Source of the DNA: Pseudomonas grandcourensis
Lineage (GTDB): Bacteria; Pseudomonadota; Gammaproteobacteria; Pseudomonadales; Pseudomonadaceae
Direction of reading: 5' to 3'
DNA length: 64,000 bases
NCBI RefSeq assembly: GCF_039909015.1
Contig: NZ_CP150919.1
Span: 2,022,501 to 2,086,500 of the forward strand
Shown: in pieces, positions 37,588 through 45,659 of the stretch
Position numbering within the stretch: position 1 is the stretch's first letter
Layout of the letters: each line of letters opens with the position of its first letter
Notes under the pieces: generated by a model
The model's database searches: none
What the model was told of the DNA's origin: nothing
What the model saw: only the letters and a program-made list of their open reading frames with translations
Translations under genes and position numbers: made by a program

Positions 37588-39180
37588 TCAATGAGCATCG
37601 GCACTCGGTGCGGCCGGTGGTTGCACCTTGCGCATCAGGGGCACCATCGCCGTGGCGATAATGAAGCAGACCATGATCATCAGGAACGCGTCGCCATAGG
37701 TTTGCGTCTGGGCTTCGCGGTAGGTCAGCAGCCATAACTGATGCAGGCTGGCGGTGACCCCGACGTCACCGCCCTGACCGAGAGCGGCGAAGTTGTTGCC
37801 GACCTGGGACAGCCATTGGTTGAGCGCCTCGTTGGTGCTGTTGAGGTTCTCCGCCAACCGGGTGAAATGCAGGTTGGTGCGGTCGTTGAGGATGGTCGCA
37901 CACGCGGCGATGCCGATAGCCCCGCCCAGGTTGCGCATCAGGTTGAACAACCCCGACGCATGTTTGAGCCGTGCCGGCGCCAGGCCGCCGAGGGTCAAGG
38001 TCACCGTCGGCGGCACCGCCAGTTGCTGGGCAATCCCGCGCAGGGCTTGCGGCAGCATCAATTCCTTGGCCCCCCAGTCATGGGTGATCGGGCTGAAATC
38101 CCACATCGATAACGCGAACAGCCCAAGGCCGGTCATCATGATCCAGCGCAGATCGACGCGGTTGGCCAGAAAGGCATACAGCGGAATCGCCATGATCTGG
38201 AACACCCCGGTGGAGAAAACCGCCAGACCAATGTCCAGTGCACCGTAGCCACGCACTCGGCCGAGGAACAGCGGCGTCAGGTAAATGGTGGCGAACAGGC
38301 CGATGCCAGTGACGAACGAGAAGAAACAACCGAGGGCAAAGTTGCGATCCTTCAAGGCGCGCAGATCGACAATCGGGTTGGCCGCCTGCAGGGTCCGGCC
38401 GATGAATGCCAGCCCGGCCAGGCCGCTGATCCACGCGGTGGTCAGGATCGTGCGGTCGCTGAACCAGTTCCAGCGCGGGCCTTCTTCCAGGGTGTATTCC
38501 AGGCAGCCGAGGAACAGCGCCAGAAACACCATGCTCAGGTAATCCGCGCCTTTGAGCAGCGACAGTTCCGGCTGGTCGATTTTCACCAGCATCGGCACGG
38601 CCACGGCAACAAAAATACCCGGGACCAGGTTGATGTAGAACAGCCAGTGCCAGGACGATATGTCGGTGATCCAGCCACCAATCACCGGCCCCAGGGTCGG
38701 TGCCAATGAGGCCACCGCGCCGATGGTCGCAGCGGCGATCACCCGTTGTTTGCCGGTGAAGAACACGAAGGCCGTGGTGAACACCAGTGGAATCATCGAG
38801 CCGCCCAGAAACCCTTGCAGGGCACGGAAGGCAATCATGCTCTGGATGTTCCAGGCCACGCCGCACAGCAGGCTGGTCAGGGTGAAACCCACCGCCGATG
38901 CGCAGAACAGCCAGCGCGTCGAGAACACCCGGGACAGCCAGCCCGACAGCGGGATCACGATGATTTCGGCGATCAGGTAACTGGTTTGCACCCACGCGGT
39001 TTCGTCGGTGCCGGCGGAGAGCCCGCCGCCGATGTCACGCAACGAAGCCGAGACAATCTGGATATCCAGCAACGCAATGAACATGCCGATGCACATGCTG
39101 GCAAAGGCGAAGACCTTGGTCGCCGTCGCCATGTTCGCGGCATTGAACGGTTGCGCCGGGGCGGCGAGGGCGCGGCTCAT
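37588..39180 (-). CDS. DHA2-family MFS efflux transporter (EmrB-like)
   Basis: 530 aa with 14 membrane segments, typical of DHA2 drug:proton antiporters. Conserved motifs: LDIQIVSASLRDIGGGL in segment 1, WVQTSYLIAEIIVIPLSGWLSRVFSTRW, and motif C-like GPVIGGWITDISSWHWLFYINLVPG. Exports drugs or toxic metabolites in a tripartite pump with the adaptor encoded just upstream. Its ATG overlaps the adaptor stop codon by 4 bases (ATGA). The outer-membrane partner is not encoded here. Confidence 0.92.
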   Translation of the reverse strand: MSRALAAPAQPFNAANMATATKVFAFASMCIGMFIALLDIQIVSASLRDIGGGLSAGTDETAWVQTSYLIAEIIVIPLSGWLSRVFSTRWLFCASAVGFTLTSLLCGVAWNIQSMIAFRALQGFLGGSMIPLVFTTAFVFFTGKQRVIAAATIGAVASLAPTLGPVIGGWITDISSWHWLFYINLVPGIFVAVAVPMLVKIDQPELSLLKGADYLSMVFLALFLGCLEYTLEEGPRWNWFSDRTILTTAWISGLAGLAFIGRTLQAANPIVDLRALKDRNFALGCFFSFVTGIGLFATIYLTPLFLGRVRGYGALDIGLAVFSTGVFQIMAIPLYAFLANRVDLRWIMMTGLGLFALSMWDFSPITHDWGAKELMLPQALRGIAQQLAVPPTVTLTLGGLAPARLKHASGLFNLMRNLGGAIGIAACATILNDRTNLHFTRLAENLNSTNEALNQWLSQVGNNFAALGQGGDVGVTASLHQLWLLTYREAQTQTYGDAFLMIMVCFIIATAMVPLMRKVQPPAAPSADAH

Positions 39181-40298
39181 GGCGCGCTCGCAACGGCTGG
39201 CGCTTCAGGCTCCTTGCGCGTATCCACTTCAGCGGTCACCGACAACCCCGGACGCAGGTGGCCGAGCACACTGTCGGCCGGGTCGAGGTGGATCCGCACC
39301 GGCACCCGCTGCACGATCTTGGTGAAGTTGCCGGTGGCGTTTTCCGGCGGCAACACACTGAATTGCGAACCGCTGGCGGGGGCGAGGCTGTCCAGGTGAC
39401 CATGGAATTCCTGGCCCGACAGCACGTCGGCGCGGATCACCACCCGTTGCCCCGGCACCATGTGCGCCAGTTGGTCTTCCTTGAAGTTGGCATCGACCCA
39501 CAGGCCGCTGGTCGGCACCACCGAGAGCAATTGCGAGCCGGCCTGGGCGTAGGCGCCGACCCGTGCCCGGCGATTGCCGATCACACCATCGACCGGCGCC
39601 TTCAGTTCGGTGTAGCCGACATTCAATTGCGCCAGGTCGCGCTCGGCCCTGGCCTGGATCAAGGCGGCCCGGGCTTGTTGTTTCTGGGTGTCGATCACAT
39701 TCAACTGGCGTTGCGTGGCCAGCAGTTCTGCCTGGGCGCGGTTGCTTTGGGCCTGGGCCGTCTTGAACGTGGTGTTGGCGCGCTGGGCGCTTTCCACCGA
39801 GACGGCGTTGGTGATCACCAGTTTTTTGTAGCGGGCATCGTCATCCCGCGAACGGGCGGTTTCGGCACCAGCGGCGTCGATGCCGGCACGGGCCTGGCCG
39901 ATGACGGCCTGTTGCAGTTGTTCGGTGGCATCGAGGTTGGCCAGCAAGGCCTCCTGGGCGGCCACCGCGCCTTCGGCCTTGGCCAGGTTGGCGCGGTAGT
40001 CGCGGGAATCGAGACGGATCAGGACGTCGCCGGCCTTGACCTTCTGGTTATCGGCCACCAGCACTTCATCGATGTAACCCGCCACTTTCGGCCCGATCAC
40101 CGTCACGTCGCCGCCGATGTAGGCGTCGTCGGTTTCCTCGATGAAACGTCCGGCGGTCCACCAATGCGCGCCATACATACCAGCCAGCACCAGTGCTGCG
40201 ATGCCCACTGTTGGCAACAGCAGGCGTTTGAGCAGGGGAGGTTTTGCCGGTTTCACCGGGGAGTCCAGATCGGGTTCTACGGTGGACATGCTGGTCAT
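39177..40298 (-). CDS. HlyD/EmrA-family membrane fusion protein
   Basis: 373 aa. A cytoplasmic N-terminus and one membrane anchor (LLLPTVGIAALVLAGMYGAHWW) precede TDDAYIGGDVTVIGPKVAGYIDEVLVADNQKVKAGDVL (first lipoyl half), a long helical hairpin, and VGYTELKAPVDGVIGNRRARVGAYAQAG (second half). Adaptor of an EmrAB-type pump with the transporter at 37588. The ATG at 40298 (MTSM) is chosen; the next ATG at 40289 is equally possible. A TGTAATAT direct repeat lies 40-62 bp upstream and might be a repressor site. Confidence 0.9.
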   Translation of the reverse strand: MTSMSTVEPDLDSPVKPAKPPLLKRLLLPTVGIAALVLAGMYGAHWWTAGRFIEETDDAYIGGDVTVIGPKVAGYIDEVLVADNQKVKAGDVLIRLDSRDYRANLAKAEGAVAAQEALLANLDATEQLQQAVIGQARAGIDAAGAETARSRDDDARYKKLVITNAVSVESAQRANTTFKTAQAQSNRAQAELLATQRQLNVIDTQKQQARAALIQARAERDLAQLNVGYTELKAPVDGVIGNRRARVGAYAQAGSQLLSVVPTSGLWVDANFKEDQLAHMVPGQRVVIRADVLSGQEFHGHLDSLAPASGSQFSVLPPENATGNFTKIVQRVPVRIHLDPADSVLGHLRPGLSVTAEVDTRKEPEAPAVASAP

Positions 40299-40634
40299 GG
40301 AGGGATACCTGTCAGGGCGGCGGTTAATTATGATGGCTGTAATATGAACGTATGTAATATTTTGTGGCAAATGGTTTTTGCTGCCGGTCGTCAGGTGGAG
40401 TTCTGATCAGGAAGACTCATTCATGGCCACTGTCGAGATGCCGAGGATTCTTTTGCTGTTGTAGGTAGAGTCTTAGGGTGTTGTGGCCTGCTGCATTATT
40501 CGGAAACACCCTACACGCTTATTAGAAACGCCCTATATCAACCATTGTCAGCTTCTTGAAAGCTTCCCAGCGCTCGAGCGAGGGCGGCAACGAAGCCTCC
40601 CCGCCTGCATCGATAGACTAGGGAGGTCTGCAAC
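40299..40634. promoter_or_regulatory. Divergent intergenic region emrA-like / vgrG
   Basis: No gene is visible in these 336 bases. Near the pump gene are two TGTAATAT copies (40338-40345 and 40353-40360), 15 bp apart, a possible repressor operator. Nearer vgrG are two related strings, GAAACACCCTA (about 40502) and GAAACGCCCTA (about 40525). A GGGAGG ribosome-binding site lies at 40620-40626 before vgrG. Confidence 0.4.
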
Positions 40635-43370
40635 ATGCACCCCGTATTGCCCGTTTTCTTCGACCACAGCCGCCACACACTCTGGGTCCGAGAGCTGGAC
40701 GCCCCCCTCGACGTCCTGGCCTTCCACGGCGAAGAACACCTCAGCCAGCCCTTCAGCTACTCCATCGAGTTCACCTCCAGCCAGCTCGACATCGACGCCG
40801 AACGCCTGCTCGGCCAACCCGCCAGCTTCAGCCTGCACGCGCTGCCGGAAAAAGTCTCGTCGCTGATCTTCGAACCGTCCGAGGTCAAGCCGCTGCGCAC
40901 CTTGCACGGGGTGATCGGTGGCTTCAAACGCCTGTCCGCCTCCATCGACGAGGCGCGCTACGAAGTCACCCTGCAACCGCGTCTGGCGCTGCTCGCGCGG
41001 GGCCGGCAATACCGGATCTACCAGCACCGCTCGGTGCCGGAAATCGTCGAGCACATCCTGCGCGGCCGCCACGATTTCAGGGGCCAGGACTTCCTCTTCC
41101 ACCTGCACCGCGAGTACCCCCGGCGCGAGCAGGTGATGCAATACGGCGAAAGCGATCTGGCCTTTATCGCCCGCCTGCTGGCCGAAGTCGGCATCTGGTA
41201 CCGCTTCACCAGCGACGAACGCCTGAGTATCGACGTCGTCGAATTTCACGACTCCCCGCGCGCCTACCAGTTCGACGTCGAACTGCCGCTGCGGCCGCTC
41301 TCCGGGTTGAGCAGCAGCGGTGAGGACAGCGTCTGGGCCCTGCAGTCGGAACACCAGGTGGTGGAGCAGCACGTGAACATCCGCGCCTACCACCACCGTG
41401 ACGCCCGCGCGCACCTCGACGGCGACATCGACCAGACGCGCGGCGCCAAGGGCACCTACGGCGAGGCCTATCACTACGCCGAACCCTACACCGCGCTCGG
41501 CGACCGCCATGACTTCCCCGAAGACGTGCAGTGCGAAAGCGGCTACTTCTATGCGCGCCTGCGCCACGAGCGATACCTCAACCGCCGCACCCGCCTTCGC
41601 GGCATGAGCAGCAGCGCCCGCCTGGCGCCGGGCCAGGTGCTGGAAGTCACCGACGGCGCGCCCCAGGCCTTCGCGCCGCGGGCGGTGATCATCGGGCTCA
41701 AGGCCGGCGCCGCCCGCGACCGCAGCTTCGAGTGCAGCTTCCAGGCCATCCCCTATGCGCAGGCGGTGTGCTTTCGCCCAGAGGTGCCACCCAAACCCTT
41801 GATCGCCGGCACCGTGCCGGCCCGGGTGACCAGCGCGCAGGCCCACAACCCCTACGCCGATACCGACGCCGAGGGCCGCTACCGGGTGCAGTTCCTGTTC
41901 GACCGCGACACCTGGGACGCCGGTCGCGAAAGCACCTGGCTGCGCCTGGCCCGGGCGTACGCCGGCGACACCCACGGCCTGCACCTGCCGCTGATCGCTG
42001 GCACCGAAGTGGCGGTGGCCTTCGAACAGGGCGACCCGGACCGCCCCTACATCGCCCACGCCCTGCACGACAGCCAGCACCCCGACCCCGTCACCATGTA
42101 CAACGAAAAGCGCAACGTGCTGCGCACCCCGGCCAACAACAAACTGCGGCTGGACGACACCCGCGGGCAGGAGCACATCAAGCTCAGCACCGAACACAGC
42201 GGCAAGAGCCAGCTCAACCTCGGGCATGTGGTGGATGCCGAGCGTCAAAAACGGGGTGAGGGGTTTGAACTGCGTAGCGATGGTCATGGTGCCATTCGTG
42301 GCGGCAAGGGCATTTTCATCAGCGCGGACAAACAGGAGAAGGCTCAGGGCGTGCAACTCGACATGGACGCCGCCATAACGCAGCTGGAAAGTGCATTGTC
42401 GCTGGCGCGATCCCTGGCCGAGGCGGCCCGCGGGGCCAAGGTCACCCCCGGCGACACCGCCAGCCAACAGCGGCTGACCCAGGCCCTCAATGGCTTGGCC
42501 GAACCGGGCCTGTTGCTGCATGCCCCGGCCGGTATAGGTCTGCTCAGCCCTGAGGCGGTGTGCCTGTCCTCGGGTAGCGAAAGCGTGGCCATCGTTGCCG
42601 CGCACAACGTCGATCTCAGCGCCGGGCAGAACATCACCGCCACCGCCGAGGATGGAATCAGCCTGCTCGCGCACAGTGCGGACATGCAGCTCAAGGCGGC
42701 CAAGGGCAACCTCGATTTGCATGCTCTTGAGGGCCTTCTGAACGCCTTGGCGAAGGGCGATATCAGGATCGAGAGCGTGGATGGCCGAGTGCACATCCGC
42801 GCTGAGAAAGAGCTGATATTGGAATGCGGAGGGGTCTTTGTCCGCTTAAAAGACGGCGACCTCGACCAGGGCGCCCAGGGCAATATCTATCAGCGGGCCA
42901 AGCATGTGCAAAAACTTGGCAGCGCCAGGCTACATACGCCGGCAACACCTTTACCCGGAGGTTATTCCGGGGAATATGTTCTGAAAGATGAGGCCCAGGC
43001 ACCGCTGGCGTTTACCCGCTACCGAATCACCACTGAACAGGGAGAGGTGTTCACCGGTGTAACCGACAAGGAGGGGCGAACCATGAGCGCTCATACCCTG
43101 TTGCCGGGCGGGCTGAAGATTGAGTTTCCGGATTCAACAAAATGGATCAGTTTTTCTGCCCCGCCTGAATTGAACTACCAGGGCATAAAGTGCACAGCCA
43201 CCATGGATGACGGGGCGACTCTGCAAGGTGAATTTGATAGCGAGAATAAGGTGAACTTTTATTCTTTTGCTGGAAAATCTTGCGTCAAATTCGAAGTGGA
43301 GAGTCCGGGCAAGCAAGAAAACACGATCATCAGTGGCACTGAAAAATTGCTAAAGAAACTTGCGGAGTAA
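40635..43370 (+). CDS. vgrG: Type VI secretion spike protein VgrG with extended C-terminus
   Basis: 911 aa. The gp27/gp5-like core starts at residue 1 (LWVRELDAPLDVLAFHGEEHLSQPFSYSIEF); the OB-fold region contains HNPYADTDAEGRYRVQFLFDRD and HLPLIAGTEVAVAFEQGDPDRPYI; DUF2345 spans roughly 575-765. Beyond it a small beta-rich module follows (YVLKDEAQAPLAFTRYRITTEQGEVFTGVTDKEG..., about 785-840) and a divergent end. It forms the T6SS needle tip and carries the effector. No other T6SS structural gene is present, so this is an orphan vgrG island. The last 450 bases become AT-rich, like the genes after it. Confidence 0.93.
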   Translation: MHPVLPVFFDHSRHTLWVRELDAPLDVLAFHGEEHLSQPFSYSIEFTSSQLDIDAERLLGQPASFSLHALPEKVSSLIFEPSEVKPLRTLHGVIGGFKRLSASIDEARYEVTLQPRLALLARGRQYRIYQHRSVPEIVEHILRGRHDFRGQDFLFHLHREYPRREQVMQYGESDLAFIARLLAEVGIWYRFTSDERLSIDVVEFHDSPRAYQFDVELPLRPLSGLSSSGEDSVWALQSEHQVVEQHVNIRAYHHRDARAHLDGDIDQTRGAKGTYGEAYHYAEPYTALGDRHDFPEDVQCESGYFYARLRHERYLNRRTRLRGMSSSARLAPGQVLEVTDGAPQAFAPRAVIIGLKAGAARDRSFECSFQAIPYAQAVCFRPEVPPKPLIAGTVPARVTSAQAHNPYADTDAEGRYRVQFLFDRDTWDAGRESTWLRLARAYAGDTHGLHLPLIAGTEVAVAFEQGDPDRPYIAHALHDSQHPDPVTMYNEKRNVLRTPANNKLRLDDTRGQEHIKLSTEHSGKSQLNLGHVVDAERQKRGEGFELRSDGHGAIRGGKGIFISADKQEKAQGVQLDMDAAITQLESALSLARSLAEAARGAKVTPGDTASQQRLTQALNGLAEPGLLLHAPAGIGLLSPEAVCLSSGSESVAIVAAHNVDLSAGQNITATAEDGISLLAHSADMQLKAAKGNLDLHALEGLLNALAKGDIRIESVDGRVHIRAEKELILECGGVFVRLKDGDLDQGAQGNIYQRAKHVQKLGSARLHTPATPLPGGYSGEYVLKDEAQAPLAFTRYRITTEQGEVFTGVTDKEGRTMSAHTLLPGGLKIEFPDSTKWISFSAPPELNYQGIKCTATMDDGATLQGEFDSENKVNFYSFAGKSCVKFEVESPGKQENTIISGTEKLLKKLAE

Positions 43371-43375
43371 CTATT

Positions 43376-44149
43376 ATGGATTCTTTTCATCGCTACTATC
43401 TTGCTGGAAAAACACACGCAATTGATGATGACACTCTAGAAAAAGCTATTGAAAGCTTTGAGGGGGCGGCCCTAAAGTTTTCTGCGGACTTTATAAGTGA
43501 CGCAAGGCAGCGTGATAATTACAATCGAAATGTAAGCAGGGTTAAAGCTGATGTTTTAGCCCAGGTGAAGTCCGGCAAAGTCTCGGTTAAGGAGGCCGCA
43601 GAATTTTGCTACGAGATGCGAAACAAAATTATGATTGAGGTCCGAGCGAAAACCTCTTCGCACGGATTATCCATCGCAGAACGTAAAAAAATGATCTCTA
43701 AAACCTTGGAAGATCTGTTGGATAGTAAGGCGATTGACAAATTTGGCAAAAGGTTCGTTGATCTGGAAGTTCATCAAAAAACCTCAATTCACTATGAGAT
43801 TATTGAGTCTTCGGCGCGGCCGAATGCTCAGTACAATACGCGAAATAAGGTGTTGAGGGTCGCTGGTAAGGTATTGATTGTTGTTACTATTACCTATGCT
43901 GCATACGAAATCGCGAACGCGGAAAATAAATCGAAAGAAGTGATCAAGCAAGGGGCTGTAATTGGTGGGGGTGTGGTGGGGACTATTTTGGCAGGCAGTG
44001 CCGTTATTGCAGTGTGTGGACCAGGGGCACCGGTATGCACAATTGCACTGCTGCTTGCTGGGGGTACTTCATTTAGCTGGCTTGCATCAAGTGCGGTGAA
44101 CTTTTTCGATGAAGAATTAGATGAGTTCACCAAGTGGCAGGTTAACTAA
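43376..44149 (+). CDS. Putative T6SS effector with membrane-inserting C-terminus
   Basis: 257 aa, no family recognised with certainty. Residues 1-155 are charged and helical (Lys/Glu-rich, EKAIESFEGAALKFSADFISDA). A hydrophobic segment at about 161-180 (VAGKVLIVVTITYAAYEIA) is followed by a glycine-zipper stretch at 193-212 (GAVIGGGVVGTILAGSAVIAV) and a CGPGAPVCTIALLLAGG segment, a pattern common in pore-forming or membrane-targeting toxins. It lies 5 bases after vgrG with GGAG before the ATG, and its low GC contrasts with the genome. The role as cargo of this VgrG is inferred from position. Confidence 0.55.
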   Translation: MDSFHRYYLAGKTHAIDDDTLEKAIESFEGAALKFSADFISDARQRDNYNRNVSRVKADVLAQVKSGKVSVKEAAEFCYEMRNKIMIEVRAKTSSHGLSIAERKKMISKTLEDLLDSKAIDKFGKRFVDLEVHQKTSIHYEIIESSARPNAQYNTRNKVLRVAGKVLIVVTITYAAYEIANAENKSKEVIKQGAVIGGGVVGTILAGSAVIAVCGPGAPVCTIALLLAGGTSFSWLASSAVNFFDEELDEFTKWQVN

Positions 44150-44214
44150 TGTTAGTGTCAGCTTTGTTGGGGTGGCAAGCTGAAAAATAGTCTAGAGGGA
44201 TAGAGGATGATCAA

Positions 44215-44598
44215 TTGATTTTTACTGTTTTAAAATTGTCTTTGTTTTTTGGGCCTTTGATGGTGGCTTTAACGGGTGTTGCTATTAATTGTTATATCGC
44301 AGTTCGCGACTTGGATGTGGTGTTGGGCAATTTTAAAAATAGTTATGCAATAACTTCATTTGGGGGCGGCGGACGCTCATTTTTTTCACGCTGTATATTG
44401 GCTTCTATTGTGTCGGGTGGTGTGATTTGGCCCAGCAGGCATATACGAAATGGCACGCTTGACCCTGAAGAGTTGGCTCGATTACCAGTCTCAATAAAAT
44501 GCCGTATGAAGTGGGCGGTAGTGCTCGTTTATTCGGGCGTAATATGCCTTTTTGCTGTATTCATTGGTGCCGAGATTTTCAGGTGGTCGGCTGCATGA
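44215..44598 (+). CDS. Small membrane protein, possible immunity protein
   Basis: 127 aa, unrecognised. Two or three hydrophobic segments: residues 3-28 (FTVLKLSLFFGPLMVALTGVAI), a weaker one near 55-70, and 101-122 (AVVLVYSGVICLFAVFIGAEIF). The best start is a TTG at 44215 with AGAGG 8 bases before it; an internal ATG at 44260 would remove most of the first membrane segment. A four-codon ATGATCAATTGA lies at the same place. An inner-membrane protein just after a membrane-active effector is the usual layout for T6SS immunity. AT-rich, like its neighbour. Confidence 0.5.
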   Translation: MIFTVLKLSLFFGPLMVALTGVAINCYIAVRDLDVVLGNFKNSYAITSFGGGGRSFFSRCILASIVSGGVIWPSRHIRNGTLDPEELARLPVSIKCRMKWAVVLVYSGVICLFAVFIGAEIFRWSAA

Positions 44599-44619
44599 GA
44601 AAACCAGCCGGACGGCTAA

Positions 44620-45063
44620 GTGACTTTTCAACAGGACAGCATCGAAACAGAAATTGTTCAGAGAAAGTCGCTTGTCGGCTACCGAATTACCAACCAGCAG
44701 GGTCAGGTGTTCAAGGGGGTGGCCGGTGGCGATATGCATACCTTGGAGATAGATACCGTGCTACCGGGTGGGCCTAAGTTTGAGTTTCAAAAAGAATCGT
44801 TAGAGTCGGGTCCGGGGCACTGGGTGACAATTGATCACAATTATGTGCTTGTCGGACATGGCTGTAGGATCAGGAGCAAGGCTACACCGCCTTGCGTCGC
44901 TGCCTACAACTACGCCAGAATCCGCCGGCTTGTGCGCCTTGGCCCTGGTCTTTATCGTTTTCGTGTCGCTGCTAATACAGCGACCGGGTTTAGCGACCCG
45001 AACAGTTACAGGGGCATAAGCACTACAGTCTTGATTGCATACGTATTTATGTCTGCAATTTGA
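44620..45063 (+). pseudogene. Displaced copy of the VgrG C-terminal module
   Basis: Residues 21-56 of this frame (GYRITNQQGQVFKGV... VLPGGPKFEF) clearly match VgrG residues 796-832 (RYRITTEQGEVFTGV... LLPGGLKIEF). After about 44800 the resemblance is lost, and an alternative frame (44831-45019) contains a hydrophobic stretch, which suggests a frameshift or a different tail. The only start is a GTG without a ribosome-binding site. It looks like an orphan tail left by recombination at the vgrG 3' end, comparable to displaced Rhs tips. Confidence 0.6.
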
Positions 45064-45064
45064 T

Positions 45065-45180
45065 TATGGCGGCTGTGCGTCGGAGACCTTTGGGTCTGCC
45101 GGGTTTGCCTGTAACCGGTTCGCTAACCTTCGTACAGTCGCCACCCTTACTTGTTTAGCGACAGGTCTTGGTGGTTCCAA
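45065..45180 (+). ncRNA. Structured leader upstream of the DUF6124-type gene
   Basis: Hairpin 1: AGACC/GGTCT (45084-45088 with 45093-45097). Hairpin 2: GGTT-CGCT-AACC (45117-45128). Pseudoknot: GTCG(C) at 45137-45141 pairs with (G)CGAC at 45158-45162, while CCACC at 45141-45145 inside that loop pairs with GGTGG at 45170-45174, ending 12 bases before the AGGAG of the next gene. Similar wording upstream of other genes of this family in pseudomonads is familiar to me but was not checked. Confidence 0.5.
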
Positions 45181-45199
45181 TGTCTACAGGAGCTCCACC

Positions 45200-45517
45200 A
45201 TGCCCAAACCCACGCCCAATCCCCCCGAATCAATCACCGACAACCCTGCCGCTAATCGCAACCTAAAACCCGCCATCCTCAAATCCTGCACCCCCCACAA
45301 CCCCAGCACAATGTTCGTCATTGCCTCGGAAATCAGCACTGAAGACCTGCTTGCCCACGCCTGCGAATCCCTGGCATCCGCCAGCATCATGGCCACCGAT
45401 TTCGCAACGTTCGTGGACGGCCCTCAACGCAGCATGTTGTTGGGTATCCAGCAGGTGATCATGTTGGCCGACCTGGCGGTGAACCGGGCATTGGATAACC
45501 TTGATCCGCAGGGGTAA
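45200..45517 (+). CDS. DUF6124 (formerly DUF3077) family protein
   Basis: 105 aa, function unknown. Pro/Asn-rich N-terminus (KPTPNPPESITDNPAANRN) followed by the conserved helical part VIASEISTEDLLAHACESLASASIMATDFATFVDGPQRSMLLGIQQVIMLADLAVNRALD. This short family is common in fluorescent pseudomonads, often in several copies. An AGGAG motif lies 6 bases before the ATG at 45200. It is GC-rich again, so it marks the right edge of the AT-rich island. The structured leader upstream probably controls its translation. Confidence 0.75.
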   Translation: MPKPTPNPPESITDNPAANRNLKPAILKSCTPHNPSTMFVIASEISTEDLLAHACESLASASIMATDFATFVDGPQRSMLLGIQQVIMLADLAVNRALDNLDPQG

Positions 45518-45534
45518 CCGCTGAATCGCGTTAT

Positions 45535-45603
45535 CGTTCATCGCGAGCAGCCTCGCCTCTATGTTTGGGGGGAACTCCCAAACATAGAGTCTCCCACAGG
45601 TAC
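45535..45603. repeat. REP split by a perfect 33-bp hairpin
   Basis: A REP-like ATCGCGAGCAGCCTCGC at 45540-45556 continues as TCTCCCACAGG at 45590-45600. Between them stands a perfect 13-bp inverted repeat, CTCTATGTTTGGG (45557-45569) and CCCAAACATAGAG (45577-45589), around a 7-nt loop. It may be an inserted palindrome; it could also stop transcription from either side. Confidence 0.6.
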
Positions 45604-45659
45604 TGCTGATTACCGCAGCATCCCTGTAGAGGTTGCATCTACAGGGGATGGTGCAGGGT

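Noticed and set aside
40485..40505. Sigma-54 type promoter before vgrG (TGGC...TGC)
   Set aside because: The GG and GC elements are not the required 10 bases apart.
40548..42794. Open frame of 748 codons antisense to vgrG
   Set aside because: No recognisable domain and ends where the AT-rich part of vgrG begins, as expected for a GC-driven shadow.
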